DNA of 64,000 nt from Shinella granuli (GCF_004341885.1 NZ_SLVX01000001.1:62001-126000), one strand, 5' to 3'. Counted from the stretch's first letter, positions 53,761-62,828 are shown. Numbers and translations are program-made. The notes: generated from the sequence alone by a model not told the origin.

Positions 53761-55016
53761 CGTCTGTTTCGGGCGAGGCGTGGTTTGCCGATCCGGCGCT
53801 CGTTCGCGTGCTGGCGCTGCTCAACAGCGACGGCGGGGAGGCGCGCATCGCCGGCGGGGCCGTGCGCAACAGCCTGATGGGCCTGCCGGTCGCCGATATC
53901 GATATCGCGACGACGTTGCGGCCGGAAGCGGTTGTCGAGCGGGCGAAGGATGCCGGCATCAAGGCGGTGCCGACGGGCATCGAGCACGGCACGGTGACCC
54001 TGGTCCTCGACGGCAAGCCCTTCGAGGTGACGACGCTGCGCCGCGACGTCGCCACCGACGGCCGCCGCGCGGATGTCGCATTCGGCACGGACTGGCGGGC
54101 GGATGCCGAGCGGCGCGACCTGACGATCAATGCGCTCTATGCCGATGCGGAGGGGACGGTGATCGATCTGGTCGATGGCCTGCCGGATATCGAGAGCCGC
54201 ACGGTGCGCTTCATCGGCGACGCGGCGACGCGCATTGCGGAAGACCACCTGCGCATCCTGCGTTTCTTCCGCTTCTTCGCGCTCTATGGCAGCGGGCGGC
54301 CGGATGCGGAGGGGCTGAAGGTCTGCGCGCGCGCGAAGGACAAGCTCGGCAGGCTTTCGGCGGAGCGGGTCTGGTCCGAGACGAAGAAACTGCTCGCCGC
54401 GCCCGATCCCGGCCGGGCGCTGCTCTGGATGCGGCAGGCCGGCGTGCTCACCGCAATCCTGCCGGAGACGGAAAAATGGGGCATCGACGCGATCCCCGGC
54501 CTGATCGACGCGGAAAAGGCGTTCGGTTGGCAGCCGGAGGCCATGCTGCGCCTTGCCGCCATGGTGCCGCCGGATCGCGAGCGGTTGAAGGCCCTTGCCG
54601 GGCGTCTGCGCCTGTCGAAGGCGGAGGCGGCCGGCCTCGACCATTGGGCGGCCGCGCCGGACATTGCCCCGAAACTTGCCGAAACGGCCTTCGACCGGCT
54701 GCTCTACCGCAACGGGCCGCAAGGGTTGATCGCGCGGCTGAAGCTCGCCCTTGCCGGCGCGCGGGCGCGCGGGCTTGGCGATGGCGAGGCGCTTGCCTTC
54801 GCCGGCCTCTGCCAGCGGCTCCTGGCCCGGGCGGAAAAATGGCAGCGGCCGTCCTTTCCGCTGACGGGAGCGGATGTGCTTGCCGCAGGCATTCCGGCCG
54901 GGCCGAAGGTGGGCGCGGTGCTGGGGGCGATCGAGGAGGAATGGGTGAAGGGGAACTTCAATGAAGGGCGGACGGCGCTGCTTGCCCGGCTGACGGCCGA
55001 AGCCGGAGAACGCTGA
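53757..55016 (+). CDS. cca: CCA tRNA nucleotidyltransferase
   Basis: This 419-residue class II nucleotidyltransferase has the catalytic GGAVRNSLMGLPVADIDIAT near residue 30 with the DxD metal pair, the RRDxxTDGRRADVAF-like region (TLRRDVATDGRRADV), RRDLTINALY, DLVDGLPDIESRTVRFIG and the FFRFFALYG helix. It builds or repairs the 3' CCA of tRNAs, or adds poly(A) in related enzymes; the poly(A) polymerase branch is longer and less like this. It ends the DUF1285 operon. The next 130 bases to 55150 hold nothing I can support. Confidence 0.92.
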   Translation: MTSVSGEAWFADPALVRVLALLNSDGGEARIAGGAVRNSLMGLPVADIDIATTLRPEAVVERAKDAGIKAVPTGIEHGTVTLVLDGKPFEVTTLRRDVATDGRRADVAFGTDWRADAERRDLTINALYADAEGTVIDLVDGLPDIESRTVRFIGDAATRIAEDHLRILRFFRFFALYGSGRPDAEGLKVCARAKDKLGRLSAERVWSETKKLLAAPDPGRALLWMRQAGVLTAILPETEKWGIDAIPGLIDAEKAFGWQPEAMLRLAAMVPPDRERLKALAGRLRLSKAEAAGLDHWAAAPDIAPKLAETAFDRLLYRNGPQGLIARLKLALAGARARGLGDGEALAFAGLCQRLLARAEKWQRPSFPLTGADVLAAGIPAGPKVGAVLGAIEEEWVKGNFNEGRTALLARLTAEAGER

Positions 55017-55150
55017 GGCCGCGGCGCGTGGTTGCTGCAGCTTTAGGCCCTGCCGATACCTCCTTCTCAAGGGGAATGTCGACACAGGGGCCCTGCCGGC
55101 GGAAACCATGCCGGCAGGACGGGACCGGTTTTCCGGGGAATGACAGGCCG

Positions 55151-55342
55151 TCAGGCGGCGTCGGCCGCCTTCTCGTCGACGATGCGTTCCTTGATGTGGT
55201 CGACCATGCTTTCCCGGATGATCGCCTCGCCATGGGCGGTGCGCATGTGCTCGACCGCGCGGCGGACGACTTCGGCGTCGTCATTGGCCCGCGTATGCCA
55301 GTCGCATCCGGGGACGAGTGAACCGCATTCAAAAAGTCTCAT
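55151..55342 (-). CDS. DUF1059 family small protein
   Basis: The 63-residue protein begins MRLFECGSLVPGCDWHTRA and contains VVRRAVEHMRTAHG followed by a Glu/Lys-rich tail. The Cys-x7-Cys pair and the AxHxRxxHG pattern are those of DUF1059, a small family predicted to bind metal or act in stress responses without established function. It stands alone between cca and the next small gene. Confidence 0.8.
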   Translation of the reverse strand: MRLFECGSLVPGCDWHTRANDDAEVVRRAVEHMRTAHGEAIIRESMVDHIKERIVDEKAADAA

Positions 55343-55507
55343 GACCTATCTCCTGTCGTTTCAAGGGAACCAGTGTAGCAGATGGGCCCCGATCGGCCAA
55401 ATCGAGGCCGGGCGCGGGGTTTCCGGGCGCCGTCTCGGAAAACGACGAAGACCGCCCGGAGTTCCATCTCCGGCGCGCGGCTTCATCGATGTTCCGCAGG
55501 CGCCTTT

Positions 55508-55756
55508 TCAGGCCGCGTCGTCCTTTGCCCAGGCGTCGAAGCAGCAGGACGACTGGAACTGCGCCGGTGTCGTGTGGTGGTCGACGAGGTGGTGCACCAC
55601 GCCGCTGGCAAGCCGCAGCCGGGCTTCCTCGACGAAATAGGCATGCGGCAGATCCAAGCCGCTCTCGGCACGGATGGTTTCGGCGAAACGATCGAGAAAT
55701 TCGGGGGATTTCGGGTCACGACCCGTCTGCATTGCCTCTTGTACCGCAATCTTCAT
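55508..55756 (-). CDS. Small hypothetical protein
   Basis: This 82-residue protein reads KIAVQEAMQTGRDPKSPEFLDRF then ETIRAESGLDLPHAYFVEEARLRLA and LVDHHTTPAQFQSSCCFD. Two adjacent cysteines and a His-rich stretch (VVHHLVDHH) could bind metal. I know no family. The ATG at 55756 has an excellent GGAGGAGG site; a start five codons upstream (55771) does not. Confidence 0.62.
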   Translation of the reverse strand: MKIAVQEAMQTGRDPKSPEFLDRFAETIRAESGLDLPHAYFVEEARLRLASGVVHHLVDHHTTPAQFQSSCCFDAWAKDDAA

Positions 55757-55840
55757 GACTGCCTCCTCCATGGACTCATGCAGGCGGCATCATACCACGG
55801 AAGGCGTAGATCTGTAATCACAAGGCGGGGAGGCGGCCTC

Positions 55841-56752
55841 TTAGGGCCAGCGCACCACGGGGGGCAGCGAAGAGAGGATCGATTCGACATTGCCGCCGGT
55901 CTTGAGGCCGAAGATGGTGCCGCGGTCGTAGAGCAGGTTGAACTCGACATAGCGGCCGCGCCGCACGAGCTGCTCGTCGCGGTCCTCCTCGGTCCAGCCC
56001 TTGTTGAAGTTCGAGCGCACGATGCGCGGATAGACCATGGCGAAGGCGCGGCCGACATCCTGCGTGAAGGCGAAGTCGGCGTCCCAGCCGCCGAGCTCTT
56101 CCGGCGAATGGAGCCAGTCGTAGAAGATGCCGCCGGTGCCGCGCGGTTCGCCCCGGTGCTTCAGGAAGAAATAGTCGTCGCACCATTCCTTGAATTTCCG
56201 GTGGTCGGCGACGGGATGGCGGTTGCAGGCGATCTCCATCGCCTTGTGGAAGAGCGTGGTGTCCGGGTCGTCCATCACACGGCGGCGGTCGAGCACCGGC
56301 GTCAGGTCCGCTCCGCCGCCGAACCAGCGGCTGGTGGTCACGACCATGCGCGTGTTCATGTGCACGGCCGGCACGTTCGGGTTCACCGGATGGGCGATGA
56401 GCGAGATGCCGGAGGCCCAGAAGCGCGGGTCCTCGCTGGCGCCCGGGATCTGGCCGCGGAATTCGGGCGAGAATTCGCCGTAGACGGTGGATGTGTGCAC
56501 GCCGACCTTCTCGAAGACGCGGCCTTCCATCATCGACATGCGTCCGCCGCCGCCTTCGCCGCCGTCGCGCAGCCAGTCCTTGCCGACGAAGCGGCCGGGC
56601 TGCATGTCGGAGAGCGGGCCCTGCAGGTCGTCCTCGATCGCCTCGAAGCTGGCGCAGATCGCGTCGCGCAACTGCTCGAACCAGGCGCGAGCGGCGTTCT
56701 TTTTCTCTTCGATGTCCTCGGGCAGGCCTTGCGGCAGGTCTGGTCGTTCCAT
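55841..56752 (-). CDS. hemF: Oxygen-dependent coproporphyrinogen III oxidase HemF
   Basis: This 303-residue enzyme makes protoporphyrinogen IX from coproporphyrinogen III with O2. Recognised segments are [21 protein letters not shown] near residue 60, [20 protein letters not shown] near 112 with active-site histidine, [16 protein letters not shown] near 143, [11 protein letters not shown] near 205, and [28 protein letters not shown] at the end, quoted only in part. Start at 56752 gives the usual family length; upstream frame to 56926 has no similarity. The spacer contains a short inverted repeat at 56790. Confidence 0.96.
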   Translation of the reverse strand: MERPDLPQGLPEDIEEKKNAARAWFEQLRDAICASFEAIEDDLQGPLSDMQPGRFVGKDWLRDGGEGGGGRMSMMEGRVFEKVGVHTSTVYGEFSPEFRGQIPGASEDPRFWASGISLIAHPVNPNVPAVHMNTRMVVTTSRWFGGGADLTPVLDRRRVMDDPDTTLFHKAMEIACNRHPVADHRKFKEWCDDYFFLKHRGEPRGTGGIFYDWLHSPEELGGWDADFAFTQDVGRAFAMVYPRIVRSNFNKGWTEEDRDEQLVRRGRYVEFNLLYDRGTIFGLKTGGNVESILSSLPPVVRWP

Positions 56753-56789
56753 GGTGCTTCCCGCTGACGGGCCGTCCCGCCGAATCACA

Positions 56790-56808
56790 TTTTGGCCACA
56801 GTCCAAAA
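56790..56808. promoter_or_regulatory. Inverted repeat between hemF and a divergent small gene
   Basis: TTTTGG, seven bases, CCAAAA form a 19-base symmetrical site 37 bases before hemF and 116 bases before the other gene. It is compatible with a regulator binding site, though it does not match the Fnr consensus TTGAT-N4-ATCAA. Confidence 0.35.
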
Positions 56809-56924
56809 CTTTGCGCCGTTTGGCAACCGCGCGCAGGCCATCGGCTGGGGATGGCGGGACTCGCAAAACGCGCGGGAGCGGCTTATGTTTCTTCCGTTGA
56901 ATGTGCTGCCAGGAGGAAATCTGC

Positions 56925-57182
56925 ATGGCGCGTGTTCCCGGTCCGCCCCCTCTCGAAGGGCTCCGGCGCCATATCGAGCGTCGCCGCCGCGAAAAACCCG
57001 CCGGCGAGGGCCATTTCGTCCGCGAGACCTTCTGCCTCGAGCGGCAGGCGGCGCGGGAGAAGGCGCGCGAATGGTTCGACCTCTGGCCGAAGGCCGCCTA
57101 CTGGACCGAGGTCGAGAGCTGGCGCGCCATGGAGGGCGACCGCATCGAGTTCACCATGCGCCGCCTGCCGAGCGCCGACTGA
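56925..57182 (+). CDS. Small basic hypothetical protein
   Basis: This 85-residue protein begins [22 protein letters not shown] and is followed by [23 protein letters not shown] and [13 protein letters not shown]. No domain is recognised. AGGAGGAAAT is a near-perfect ribosome site seven bases before ATG, which with good codon use supports a real gene. It is convergent with the tautomerase gene, six bases apart. Confidence 0.68.
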   Translation: MARVPGPPPLEGLRRHIERRRREKPAGEGHFVRETFCLERQAAREKAREWFDLWPKAAYWTEVESWRAMEGDRIEFTMRRLPSAD

Positions 57183-57188
57183 CGCGCT

Positions 57189-57581
57189 TCATGCCGCAAC
57201 GGCAACGCGCCGGCTTTCCTGCGTTTGGCCGCCATAGCCCCAGCTATCCATCGCGATGTCGCGGATGACCACATAGGTCACCGGATCGAGATGCGCGCCC
57301 AGCGTTTCCTCCAGAAGGGCATAGGCGGCGGTGATGAAGCGGGCCTTCTCCTCCGCCGTGTTCGTGCCCTCGCTGATCAGGATCTCGAAATGGCCGGCCA
57401 CCTTCTGCCGGCGCGCGCCGATGGTCCAGTCGGCGATCGGCGTTCCCTCGACGAGGACGGCGGTCGCTTCGGCGCGCTTGCCGAGCAGCGTGACGGCAAG
57501 GCGGGTCGCCTCGTCCTGGAGGTGCAGGCGCTCGCCGTCGGTCAGGGTCCTGCCGGCAAGGCGGATGTGGAGGAAGGGCAT
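57189..57581 (-). CDS. Tautomerase family protein
   Basis: This 130-residue protein begins MPFLHIRLAGRTL, giving the N-terminal Pro that acts as catalytic base in the tautomerase/4-oxalocrotonate superfamily after Met removal. LLEETLGAHLDPVTYVVIRDIAMDSWGYGG closes the fold, quoted here by ALLEETLGAHLDP. It is longer than single-domain tautomerases (60-80 residues), so it probably contains two fused units. The divergent LysR gene 95 bases away likely controls it. Substrate unknown. Confidence 0.78.
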   Translation of the reverse strand: MPFLHIRLAGRTLTDGERLHLQDEATRLAVTLLGKRAEATAVLVEGTPIADWTIGARRQKVAGHFEILISEGTNTAEEKARFITAAYALLEETLGAHLDPVTYVVIRDIAMDSWGYGGQTQESRRVAVAA

Positions 57582-57660
57582 GGTCGTCTCCTGTCTTTCG
57601 TTGACGGGATGAGCCTATTGCGCGACTATCGTTTTTAAAATTGAGAAGCATTGCAGGAAT

Positions 57661-57674
57661 AGTTTTGGAAAACT
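57661..57674 (+). promoter_or_regulatory. Palindrome immediately before the LysR start
   Basis: AGTTTTGGAAAACT is a perfect 14-base palindrome ending two bases before the regulator ATG. It is a candidate LysR-type operator for autorepression, in the divergent spacer shared with the tautomerase gene, though it also sits where a ribosome must bind. Confidence 0.45.
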
Positions 57675-57676
57675 GA

Positions 57677-58549
57677 ATGGTTTCGCCCCGCAACTTCGAC
57701 ATGGACGTGCTGCGCACCTTCGTCACGGGGGTGCGGCTCGGCAGCTTTGCAAAGGCCGCGGAGGCGCTGGGGCGAACGCCGCCGGCCGTCAGCCTGCAAC
57801 TGAAGAAGCTTGCCGATCTCAGTGGCCAGACGCTTTTCATCAAGCAGGGCCGGGGCCTTGCGCTCACCGATGCCGGCGAGGCGCTGCACGACTATGCGGT
57901 GCGCATTCTCGAACTGAACGACGAGGCGATGATGATGCTCGGCTCCAGCCGGGCGCTCGACGGCTGGCTGCGGCTCGGCATACCGCAGGATTTCGCCGAG
58001 ACGTCGCTGCCGCCGGTGCTCGGCCGCTTTTCGCGGGCGCATCCGAAGCTGCGCGTCGAGGCGCGGGTCGATCGCGGCGCCAAGCTGGTGGCGGCGGTGG
58101 AGCGCGGCGACCTCGACATGGCCGTCACCTGGGGCGGGCAGAAGAGCGCGCATTGCCAGCACATCGCCACCCATCCGATCGTCTGGATCGCGGCCAGCGA
58201 GGATGCGGTTCCGGCTGGCGAACCGGTGCCGCTCATCGCCTTCGATCCGCCCTGCTCGTTCCGGGCGGCCGCCGTCGACGCGCTTTCGGCGGCGGGGCGG
58301 GAATGGCGGCAGGTCTTTGCCAGCCCCGGCCTTGCCGGGCTCTGGGCGGCGGTGACGGCCGGGCTCGGCGTGACGATCCGCACCACGACCGGCATGCCGG
58401 CGCATCTGCGCGTGCTCGATCCGCAACGGGCCGGATTGCCGGCGCTCGGCAGCGTCGACCTGATGCTGCACACGGCCGAAGCGACACCCTCCGCGCCGGT
58501 CGCGCGCCTGCGCGACATCCTCCTCGACATGCTCGTGAGCCCCACCTGA
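57677..58549 (+). CDS. LysR-family transcriptional regulator
   Basis: The 290-residue regulator has the N-terminal winged helix-turn-helix FDMDVLRTFVTGVRLGSFAKAAEALGRTPPAVSLQLKKL, quoted here by GSFAKAAEALGRTPPAVSLQ, and a periplasmic-binding-protein-like effector domain from about residue 90. Its closest resemblance in memory is to the YhjC/ArgP-like group that governs divergent genes. No ligand can be named. It faces the tautomerase gene and likely controls it and itself. Confidence 0.88.
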   Translation: MVSPRNFDMDVLRTFVTGVRLGSFAKAAEALGRTPPAVSLQLKKLADLSGQTLFIKQGRGLALTDAGEALHDYAVRILELNDEAMMMLGSSRALDGWLRLGIPQDFAETSLPPVLGRFSRAHPKLRVEARVDRGAKLVAAVERGDLDMAVTWGGQKSAHCQHIATHPIVWIAASEDAVPAGEPVPLIAFDPPCSFRAAAVDALSAAGREWRQVFASPGLAGLWAAVTAGLGVTIRTTTGMPAHLRVLDPQRAGLPALGSVDLMLHTAEATPSAPVARLRDILLDMLVSPT

Positions 58550-58661
58550 CACGACCGTGATCGGCAAGTTCGATTGACGGCGGCCCGCCGCGCCCCTATC
58601 TTGCGGCCATCGTCATCAACAGAAAGGCGCCGTTGCGGTTCAGAAGCACGGCTCACAGTCC

Positions 58662-59942
58662 TTGTTCGAACTCGCGATTGCTGTCTTCCTTATCCTCTTC
58701 AACGGGGTCTTTGCCCTTTCCGAACTTTCCATCGTCTCCGCCCGCAAACCGCGCCTGAAGACCATGGCCGCGCAGGGCTCGCGCGGCGCCGCCGCGGCGC
58801 TGAAGCTGGCGGAACACCCCGGAAAATTCCTCTCCACCGTCCAGATCGGCATCACCCTCATCGGCATTCTCGCCGGTGCCTTTTCCGGCGCCGCGCTCGG
58901 TGGGCGCCTGCGGGACATCCTCTATGCCGAGGGCGTGCCGGACTGGCTGGCCGATCCGCTCGGCTACGGCATCGTGATCTTCATCATCACCTATCTGTCG
59001 GTGGTGGTCGGCGAACTGGTGCCCAAGCAGATCGCGCTGAAGAACCCGGAGCGTTTCGCCGCGCTCGTCGCGCCCTCCATGTCGCTGCTGTCCAGGATCG
59101 GCGCCCCGGCGGTCTGGATCCTCGATGCCTCGACGCGGCTGATCTTCCGCCTCACCGGCCAGCACGAGGTCCCAGAAAGCGTCGTCACCGACGAGGAAAT
59201 CAAGACGATCGTCGCCGAAGCGGAAGCTGCCGGCGTCATCGAGGGCGGCGAAAAGCTGATGATCGCCGGCGTCATGCGCTTTTCCGACCGCGAGGCGCGC
59301 GGCCTCATGACGCCGCGCAACGATGTCGACTGGATCGACCTCGGCGACACGGTGGAGGAAATCCACCAGACCCTCAACGAGAGCCAGCATTCCCGTCTGC
59401 CGGTCGCCGACGGCGGGCCGGAGACGATCGTTGGCATCGTGCAGAAGCGCGAGCTGCTCTCGGCCGTGCTGGCCGGCCAGCCGCTCGACATCCGCGCTTT
59501 CATCCGCCCCGCGCCTATCGTGCCGGACACGATGGATGCGATGCGCGTGCTCGACAAGCTGCGCACTTCCGAAGTGCCGATGATGCTGGTCCACGACGAA
59601 TACGGCCACTTCGAGGGCGTCATCACGCCCGCCGACGTGCTGGAGGCGATTGCCGGCGTGTTCCGTGCCGATATCGAGGACGGTGACGACGACTATGCCG
59701 TGCAGCGCGAGGACGGCTCCTGGCTGATCGCCGGCGCCATGCCGATCGACGAGATGGCCGATCGTCTCGGCCTGCAACTGCCGGCCCGCCGCAGCTACCA
59801 GACCGCTGCCGGCCTTGTCATCGAATCGCTGCAGAAGCTGCCGAAGACCGGCGAGGCCACGGAAACCCAGGGCTGGCGCTTCGAGGTCGTCGACATGGAC
59901 GGCCGCCGTGTCGACAAGCTGCTCGCCACGCGGCTGGACTGA
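58662..59942 (+). CDS. CNNM/HlyC-CorC family membrane protein with CBS domains
   Basis: This 426-residue protein starts at TTG (58662) or a nearby codon with MFELAIAVFLILFNGVFALSE, the DUF21 transmembrane domain of about 170 residues. A pair of CBS domains follows around residues 205-330 (GLMTPRNDVDWIDL to HYDEYGHFEGVITPADVLEAI), then a C-terminal CorC_HlyC transporter-associated domain with GWRFEVVDMDGRRVDKLLATRL. Proteins of this kind are linked to Mg or Co efflux and cation resistance, and hemolysin in the name is historical. No ATG gives the full domain, so the TTG start is accepted despite the weak site. Confidence 0.87.
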   Translation: MFELAIAVFLILFNGVFALSELSIVSARKPRLKTMAAQGSRGAAAALKLAEHPGKFLSTVQIGITLIGILAGAFSGAALGGRLRDILYAEGVPDWLADPLGYGIVIFIITYLSVVVGELVPKQIALKNPERFAALVAPSMSLLSRIGAPAVWILDASTRLIFRLTGQHEVPESVVTDEEIKTIVAEAEAAGVIEGGEKLMIAGVMRFSDREARGLMTPRNDVDWIDLGDTVEEIHQTLNESQHSRLPVADGGPETIVGIVQKRELLSAVLAGQPLDIRAFIRPAPIVPDTMDAMRVLDKLRTSEVPMMLVHDEYGHFEGVITPADVLEAIAGVFRADIEDGDDDYAVQREDGSWLIAGAMPIDEMADRLGLQLPARRSYQTAAGLVIESLQKLPKTGEATETQGWRFEVVDMDGRRVDKLLATRLD

Positions 59943-59979
59943 GCCAATCCCGTCAGATGCGATTGTGCGCTCCTGAAGG

Positions 59980-60441
59980 TCAGGGTTCGAGCAGTCTCGG
60001 GCCTGGTCCTTCGGCGGCCAGTTCGTCCAGCGGGTTGCGCAGCGGGCACTCCTGCATCGACAGGCAGCCGCAGCCGATGCAGCCGTCGAGCTGGTTGCGC
60101 AGCTTCGTCAGGCGGGCGATGCGCTCGTCGAGCTGGCCGCGCCAGGTTTCCGAGAGCCTGCGCCAGTCGAGGGCCGTCAGCGGCCGGTCGTGCGGCAGTA
60201 CCGCGAGGGCGTCGGCGATCTCCGAAAGCGGAATGCCGGTGCGTTGCGCCACCTTGATCACCGCCACGCGGCGCAGGATGCTGCGCGGATAGCGCCGCTG
60301 GTTGCCGCGGTTGCGCTGGCTGCGGATCAGCCCTTTCGTCTCGTAGAAATGCAAGGTGGAGACCGCGATGCCGCTGCGCTCGGCGACCTCGCCGACGCTG
60401 AGTTCCCGGGGCACGCCGGTCCTCGGACATTTTTCCGTCAT
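59980..60441 (-). CDS. soxR: Redox-sensitive transcriptional activator SoxR
   Basis: The 153-residue MerR-family protein has [25 protein letters not shown] near residue 14, a DNA-binding helix with [12 protein letters not shown], and the [2Fe-2S] site [12 protein letters not shown] near 122 (CX2CXCX5C), exactly the SoxR cluster. Oxidation of the cluster by redox-cycling compounds or superoxide activates transcription. It is divergent from the flavin reductase-MFS operon across a complete SoxR-type promoter. There is no soxS gene, as usual outside enterics, so SoxR controls targets directly. Confidence 0.95.
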   Translation of the reverse strand: MTEKCPRTGVPRELSVGEVAERSGIAVSTLHFYETKGLIRSQRNRGNQRRYPRSILRRVAVIKVAQRTGIPLSEIADALAVLPHDRPLTALDWRRLSETWRGQLDERIARLTKLRNQLDGCIGCGCLSMQECPLRNPLDELAAEGPGPRLLEP

Positions 60442-60447
60442 GGCTGT

Positions 60448-60478
60448 TGACCTCAACTTAAGTTGAGGTTTTATACCA
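60448..60478 (+). promoter_or_regulatory. SoxR-controlled promoter with palindromic SoxR box
   Basis: TTGACC (60448-60453) and TATACC (60473-60478) are separated by 19 bases, the over-long spacer typical of MerR/SoxR-activated promoters. The spacer is filled by CCTCAACTTAAGTTGAGG (60452-60469), close to the SoxR consensus CCTCAAGTTAACTTGAGG. It drives the reductase operon and lies ten bases from the soxR start, allowing autoregulation. Confidence 0.92.
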
Positions 60479-60512
60479 GCGGCTCCTTGCATTTCCAAGA
60501 CGGAGCCGACGC

Positions 60513-61085
60513 ATGACTGACAGACTGACCATCGCCCTCATCTATGGCAGCGGCCGCGAAGGGCGCTTTGCCGATACGATCGCGGGATGGCTGGAGCCTG
60601 AACTCGCCGGCTTCGGCCAGTTCAACATCGTGCGCATTGACCCGATGGAGCTGGCCTTCACGCCCGGCGGCCTCGACGAGGCCTCGGCAGAGCTGGTCGA
60701 AAGCCGGATCTCGCAGGCGGACGCCTTCCTGATCGTCACGCCGGAATACAACCATGCCTATCCGGCCGCGCTGAAGGCGATCATCGATTGCTGCTTCCGC
60801 CCCTGGCATGCCAAGCCGATCGCCTTCATCGCCTATGGCGGCGTTTCCGGCGGCCTGCGCGCCGTCGAGCAATTGCGGCTGGTCTTTGCCGAGCTGCACG
60901 CGGTGGCGATCCGCGAGACGGTGAGCCTTGCCCATGCCTGGACGCAGTTCGACCCGGTCGGCAACCCCTTCCGCCCCGGCCAGCTCAACGGCCAGCTTGC
61001 GGTCCTGATGAAGCGGCTGACCTGGTGGGCCAACGCGCTGAAGGCGGCGCGCATCGCGACCCGCTATGACGAGGCCGCGGCATGA
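60513..61085 (+). CDS. NADPH-dependent FMN reductase-type flavoprotein
   Basis: The 190-residue flavodoxin-like protein begins [21 protein letters not shown] with the FMN phosphate loop, then [22 protein letters not shown] near residue 75 and [21 protein letters not shown] near 105. It reduces flavins or quinones with NAD(P)H. SoxR control suggests that it detoxifies redox-cycling compounds. It starts 35 bases after the SoxR-type -10 and is coupled by ATGA to the MFS gene. Confidence 0.9.
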   Translation: MTDRLTIALIYGSGREGRFADTIAGWLEPELAGFGQFNIVRIDPMELAFTPGGLDEASAELVESRISQADAFLIVTPEYNHAYPAALKAIIDCCFRPWHAKPIAFIAYGGVSGGLRAVEQLRLVFAELHAVAIRETVSLAHAWTQFDPVGNPFRPGQLNGQLAVLMKRLTWWANALKAARIATRYDEAAA

Positions 61086-62290
61086 GGCCGGAACACTATG
61101 CGACAGCGGAGATCGCCCGCTCCCCGGCGGAGACCCGGCGCAATGCGACGCTGCTCTTCATCAGCACGCTCACCATCATGTCCGGCGCGACGATTTCCGC
61201 CTCGCTGCCGGGCATTGCGGCGCGGTTTGCCGATGTCGAGAATGTCGCGCTGCTCAGCCGGCTGGTGCTGACGCTGCCCGCGGTGTTCATCGCCCTCTTT
61301 TCGCCTGCGGCGGGGTTTCTCGTCGATCGGTTCGGCCGCAAGCCGCTGCTCGTCGCCTCGCTCGGGCTGTTCGCCATCGCGGGCGCTTCCGGCCTCGTCC
61401 TCGATACGTTGCCCGGCCTCCTGGTCGGGCGCGCCGCGCTCGGCATCGCCGTCGGCGGCATCATGACGGCGACGACGGCGCTGGTCGGCGATTTCTTCCA
61501 GGGCGCGGCGCGCGATCGCTACATGGGCCTGCAGCAGGCCTTCGTCGGGGTCGGCGGCACGCTTTTCCTCACCGGCGGCGGCTTCCTTGCGGAAGTCCAC
61601 TGGCGCGGACCGTTCCTCATCTACACGGTGGCGGTCCTGCTGGTGCCGGCGGCGCTCGCCTTCCTGCCGGAGCCGCGCCGCGCGCGGCCGGCCGGCCCCG
61701 CCACGGGGGAGGGCAGGCTCGGCGGGCGCGCCGCCGCGCTGCTTGCCCTGCTGTTCCTCGCGGCCGCGGTCAACATGATCGCCTTCTACATGATCCCGAC
61801 GCAGCTTCCCTTCTACCTCGAAACGCTCGGCTTTGCCGCCCCGAGCCTTGCCGGCACGGCGATCGGCGCGGGCCAGCTCGTCGGCGTGGTGAGCGCGCTT
61901 GCCTTCGCGCCGTTCCGGCGCCTTGCCGGCATCATGGGCGTCTTCGGCCTCGGCTTCGTCTCGGCCGGCCTGTCGTTCCTGCTGCTCTCGGGTGCGGAAA
62001 GCTATGCCGGCGTGCTCGCCGCCATGGCCGTCTCCGGTGTCTGCATGGGCACGATCATGCCGAATTTCGCGGCCGCCGCGATGCTGCTCGCGCCGCCGGC
62101 CCGGCGCGGCCGCGTTTCGGGCCTCCTGGTGTCCAGCATCTTCGCCGGCCAGTTCCTCTCGCCCATCGTCTCGCAGCCGCTGATCGCCGCGTCGGGCTAT
62201 GACGGCGCCTATGCCCTTGTCGGTGCCGTCGTGCTGGTCTTCGGCATCGTGGCCTTCGCCCTGCGCTGGTTGTGGCCGGGTGATGGCTAG
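61082..62290 (+). CDS. MFS transporter, probable drug/redox-compound exporter
   Basis: This 402-residue permease has about 12 transmembrane segments, with the MFS motif A-like LVDRFGRKPLLVASL between TM2 and TM3 near residue 85 and GIAVGGIMTATTALVGDFF near 118. The pattern is that of DHA1-type efflux pumps (Bcr/CflA-like). Its start overlaps the reductase stop (ATGA). In known SoxR regulons MFS pumps expel phenazines or redox-cycling drugs, which fits here. Substrate is inference. Confidence 0.87.
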   Translation: MRPEHYATAEIARSPAETRRNATLLFISTLTIMSGATISASLPGIAARFADVENVALLSRLVLTLPAVFIALFSPAAGFLVDRFGRKPLLVASLGLFAIAGASGLVLDTLPGLLVGRAALGIAVGGIMTATTALVGDFFQGAARDRYMGLQQAFVGVGGTLFLTGGGFLAEVHWRGPFLIYTVAVLLVPAALAFLPEPRRARPAGPATGEGRLGGRAAALLALLFLAAAVNMIAFYMIPTQLPFYLETLGFAAPSLAGTAIGAGQLVGVVSALAFAPFRRLAGIMGVFGLGFVSAGLSFLLLSGAESYAGVLAAMAVSGVCMGTIMPNFAAAAMLLAPPARRGRVSGLLVSSIFAGQFLSPIVSQPLIAASGYDGAYALVGAVVLVFGIVAFALRWLWPGDG

Positions 62291-62366
62291 GGCGATTCCC
62301 GTAGCCGAGCGAAGCCAGAAGCGCGGAGCGCTTTTGCGATTCGGGACGGAGCGGAAATGCGTGCGG

Positions 62367-62828
62367 TCAGGCAAAACCCGTCTGGCGCAGGGCCTCGCCG
62401 CAGATCATCGCGGCGGCGAGCGCGACATTGATGGAGCGCTGTCCCTCGATCATGGGAATGAGCACCCGGCCGTCCGCCCTGTCGTGCACATGGTCCGGCA
62501 CGCCGGCGCTTTCGCGGCCGAAGAGCAGGATGTCGGTCGGCTGGTAGGCGAAATCCGTGTAGCGTTCGGCGGCCTTGGTCGAGGCGAGCACGAGGCGGCG
62601 GCCGCTCGTCCTGCGCCATTCCTCGTATCGCTCCCAGTTGACATGTCGCGTCAGCGTCACGGCGGCGAGGTAATCCATGCCGGCCCGCTTGAGGCTGCGG
62701 TCGGAAATATCGAAGCCGGCCGGTTCGATGATGTCGACGGAAAGACCGAGGCAGGCGGCGAAACGCAGGATCGTTCCGGTATTGCCGGCAATGTCTGGCT
62801 GGTAGAGAGCGATGCGAAGTGCGGACAT
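62367..62828 (-). CDS. trmL: tRNA (cytidine(34)-2'-O)-methyltransferase TrmL
   Basis: The 153-residue SPOUT-fold protein begins MSALRIALYQPDIAGNTGTILRF. It contains ILLFGRESAGVPDHVHD near residue 95 and RVLIPMIEGQRSINVALAAAM near 120, which form the knotted AdoMet site. TrmL methylates the wobble nucleotide of tRNA-Leu CmAA and related species. Size and motifs are classic. It is divergent from the ABC exporter leader region; the 240 bases up to the leader ORF carry no obvious site. Confidence 0.95.
   Translation of the reverse strand: MSALRIALYQPDIAGNTGTILRFAACLGLSVDIIEPAGFDISDRSLKRAGMDYLAAVTLTRHVNWERYEEWRRTSGRRLVLASTKAAERYTDFAYQPTDILLFGRESAGVPDHVHDRADGRVLIPMIEGQRSINVALAAAMICGEALRQTGFA

Noticed and set aside
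60421-60512. Phage attachment-site-like palindrome
   Set aside because: The palindrome is fully explained as a SoxR box with correctly spaced -35 and -10 elements.
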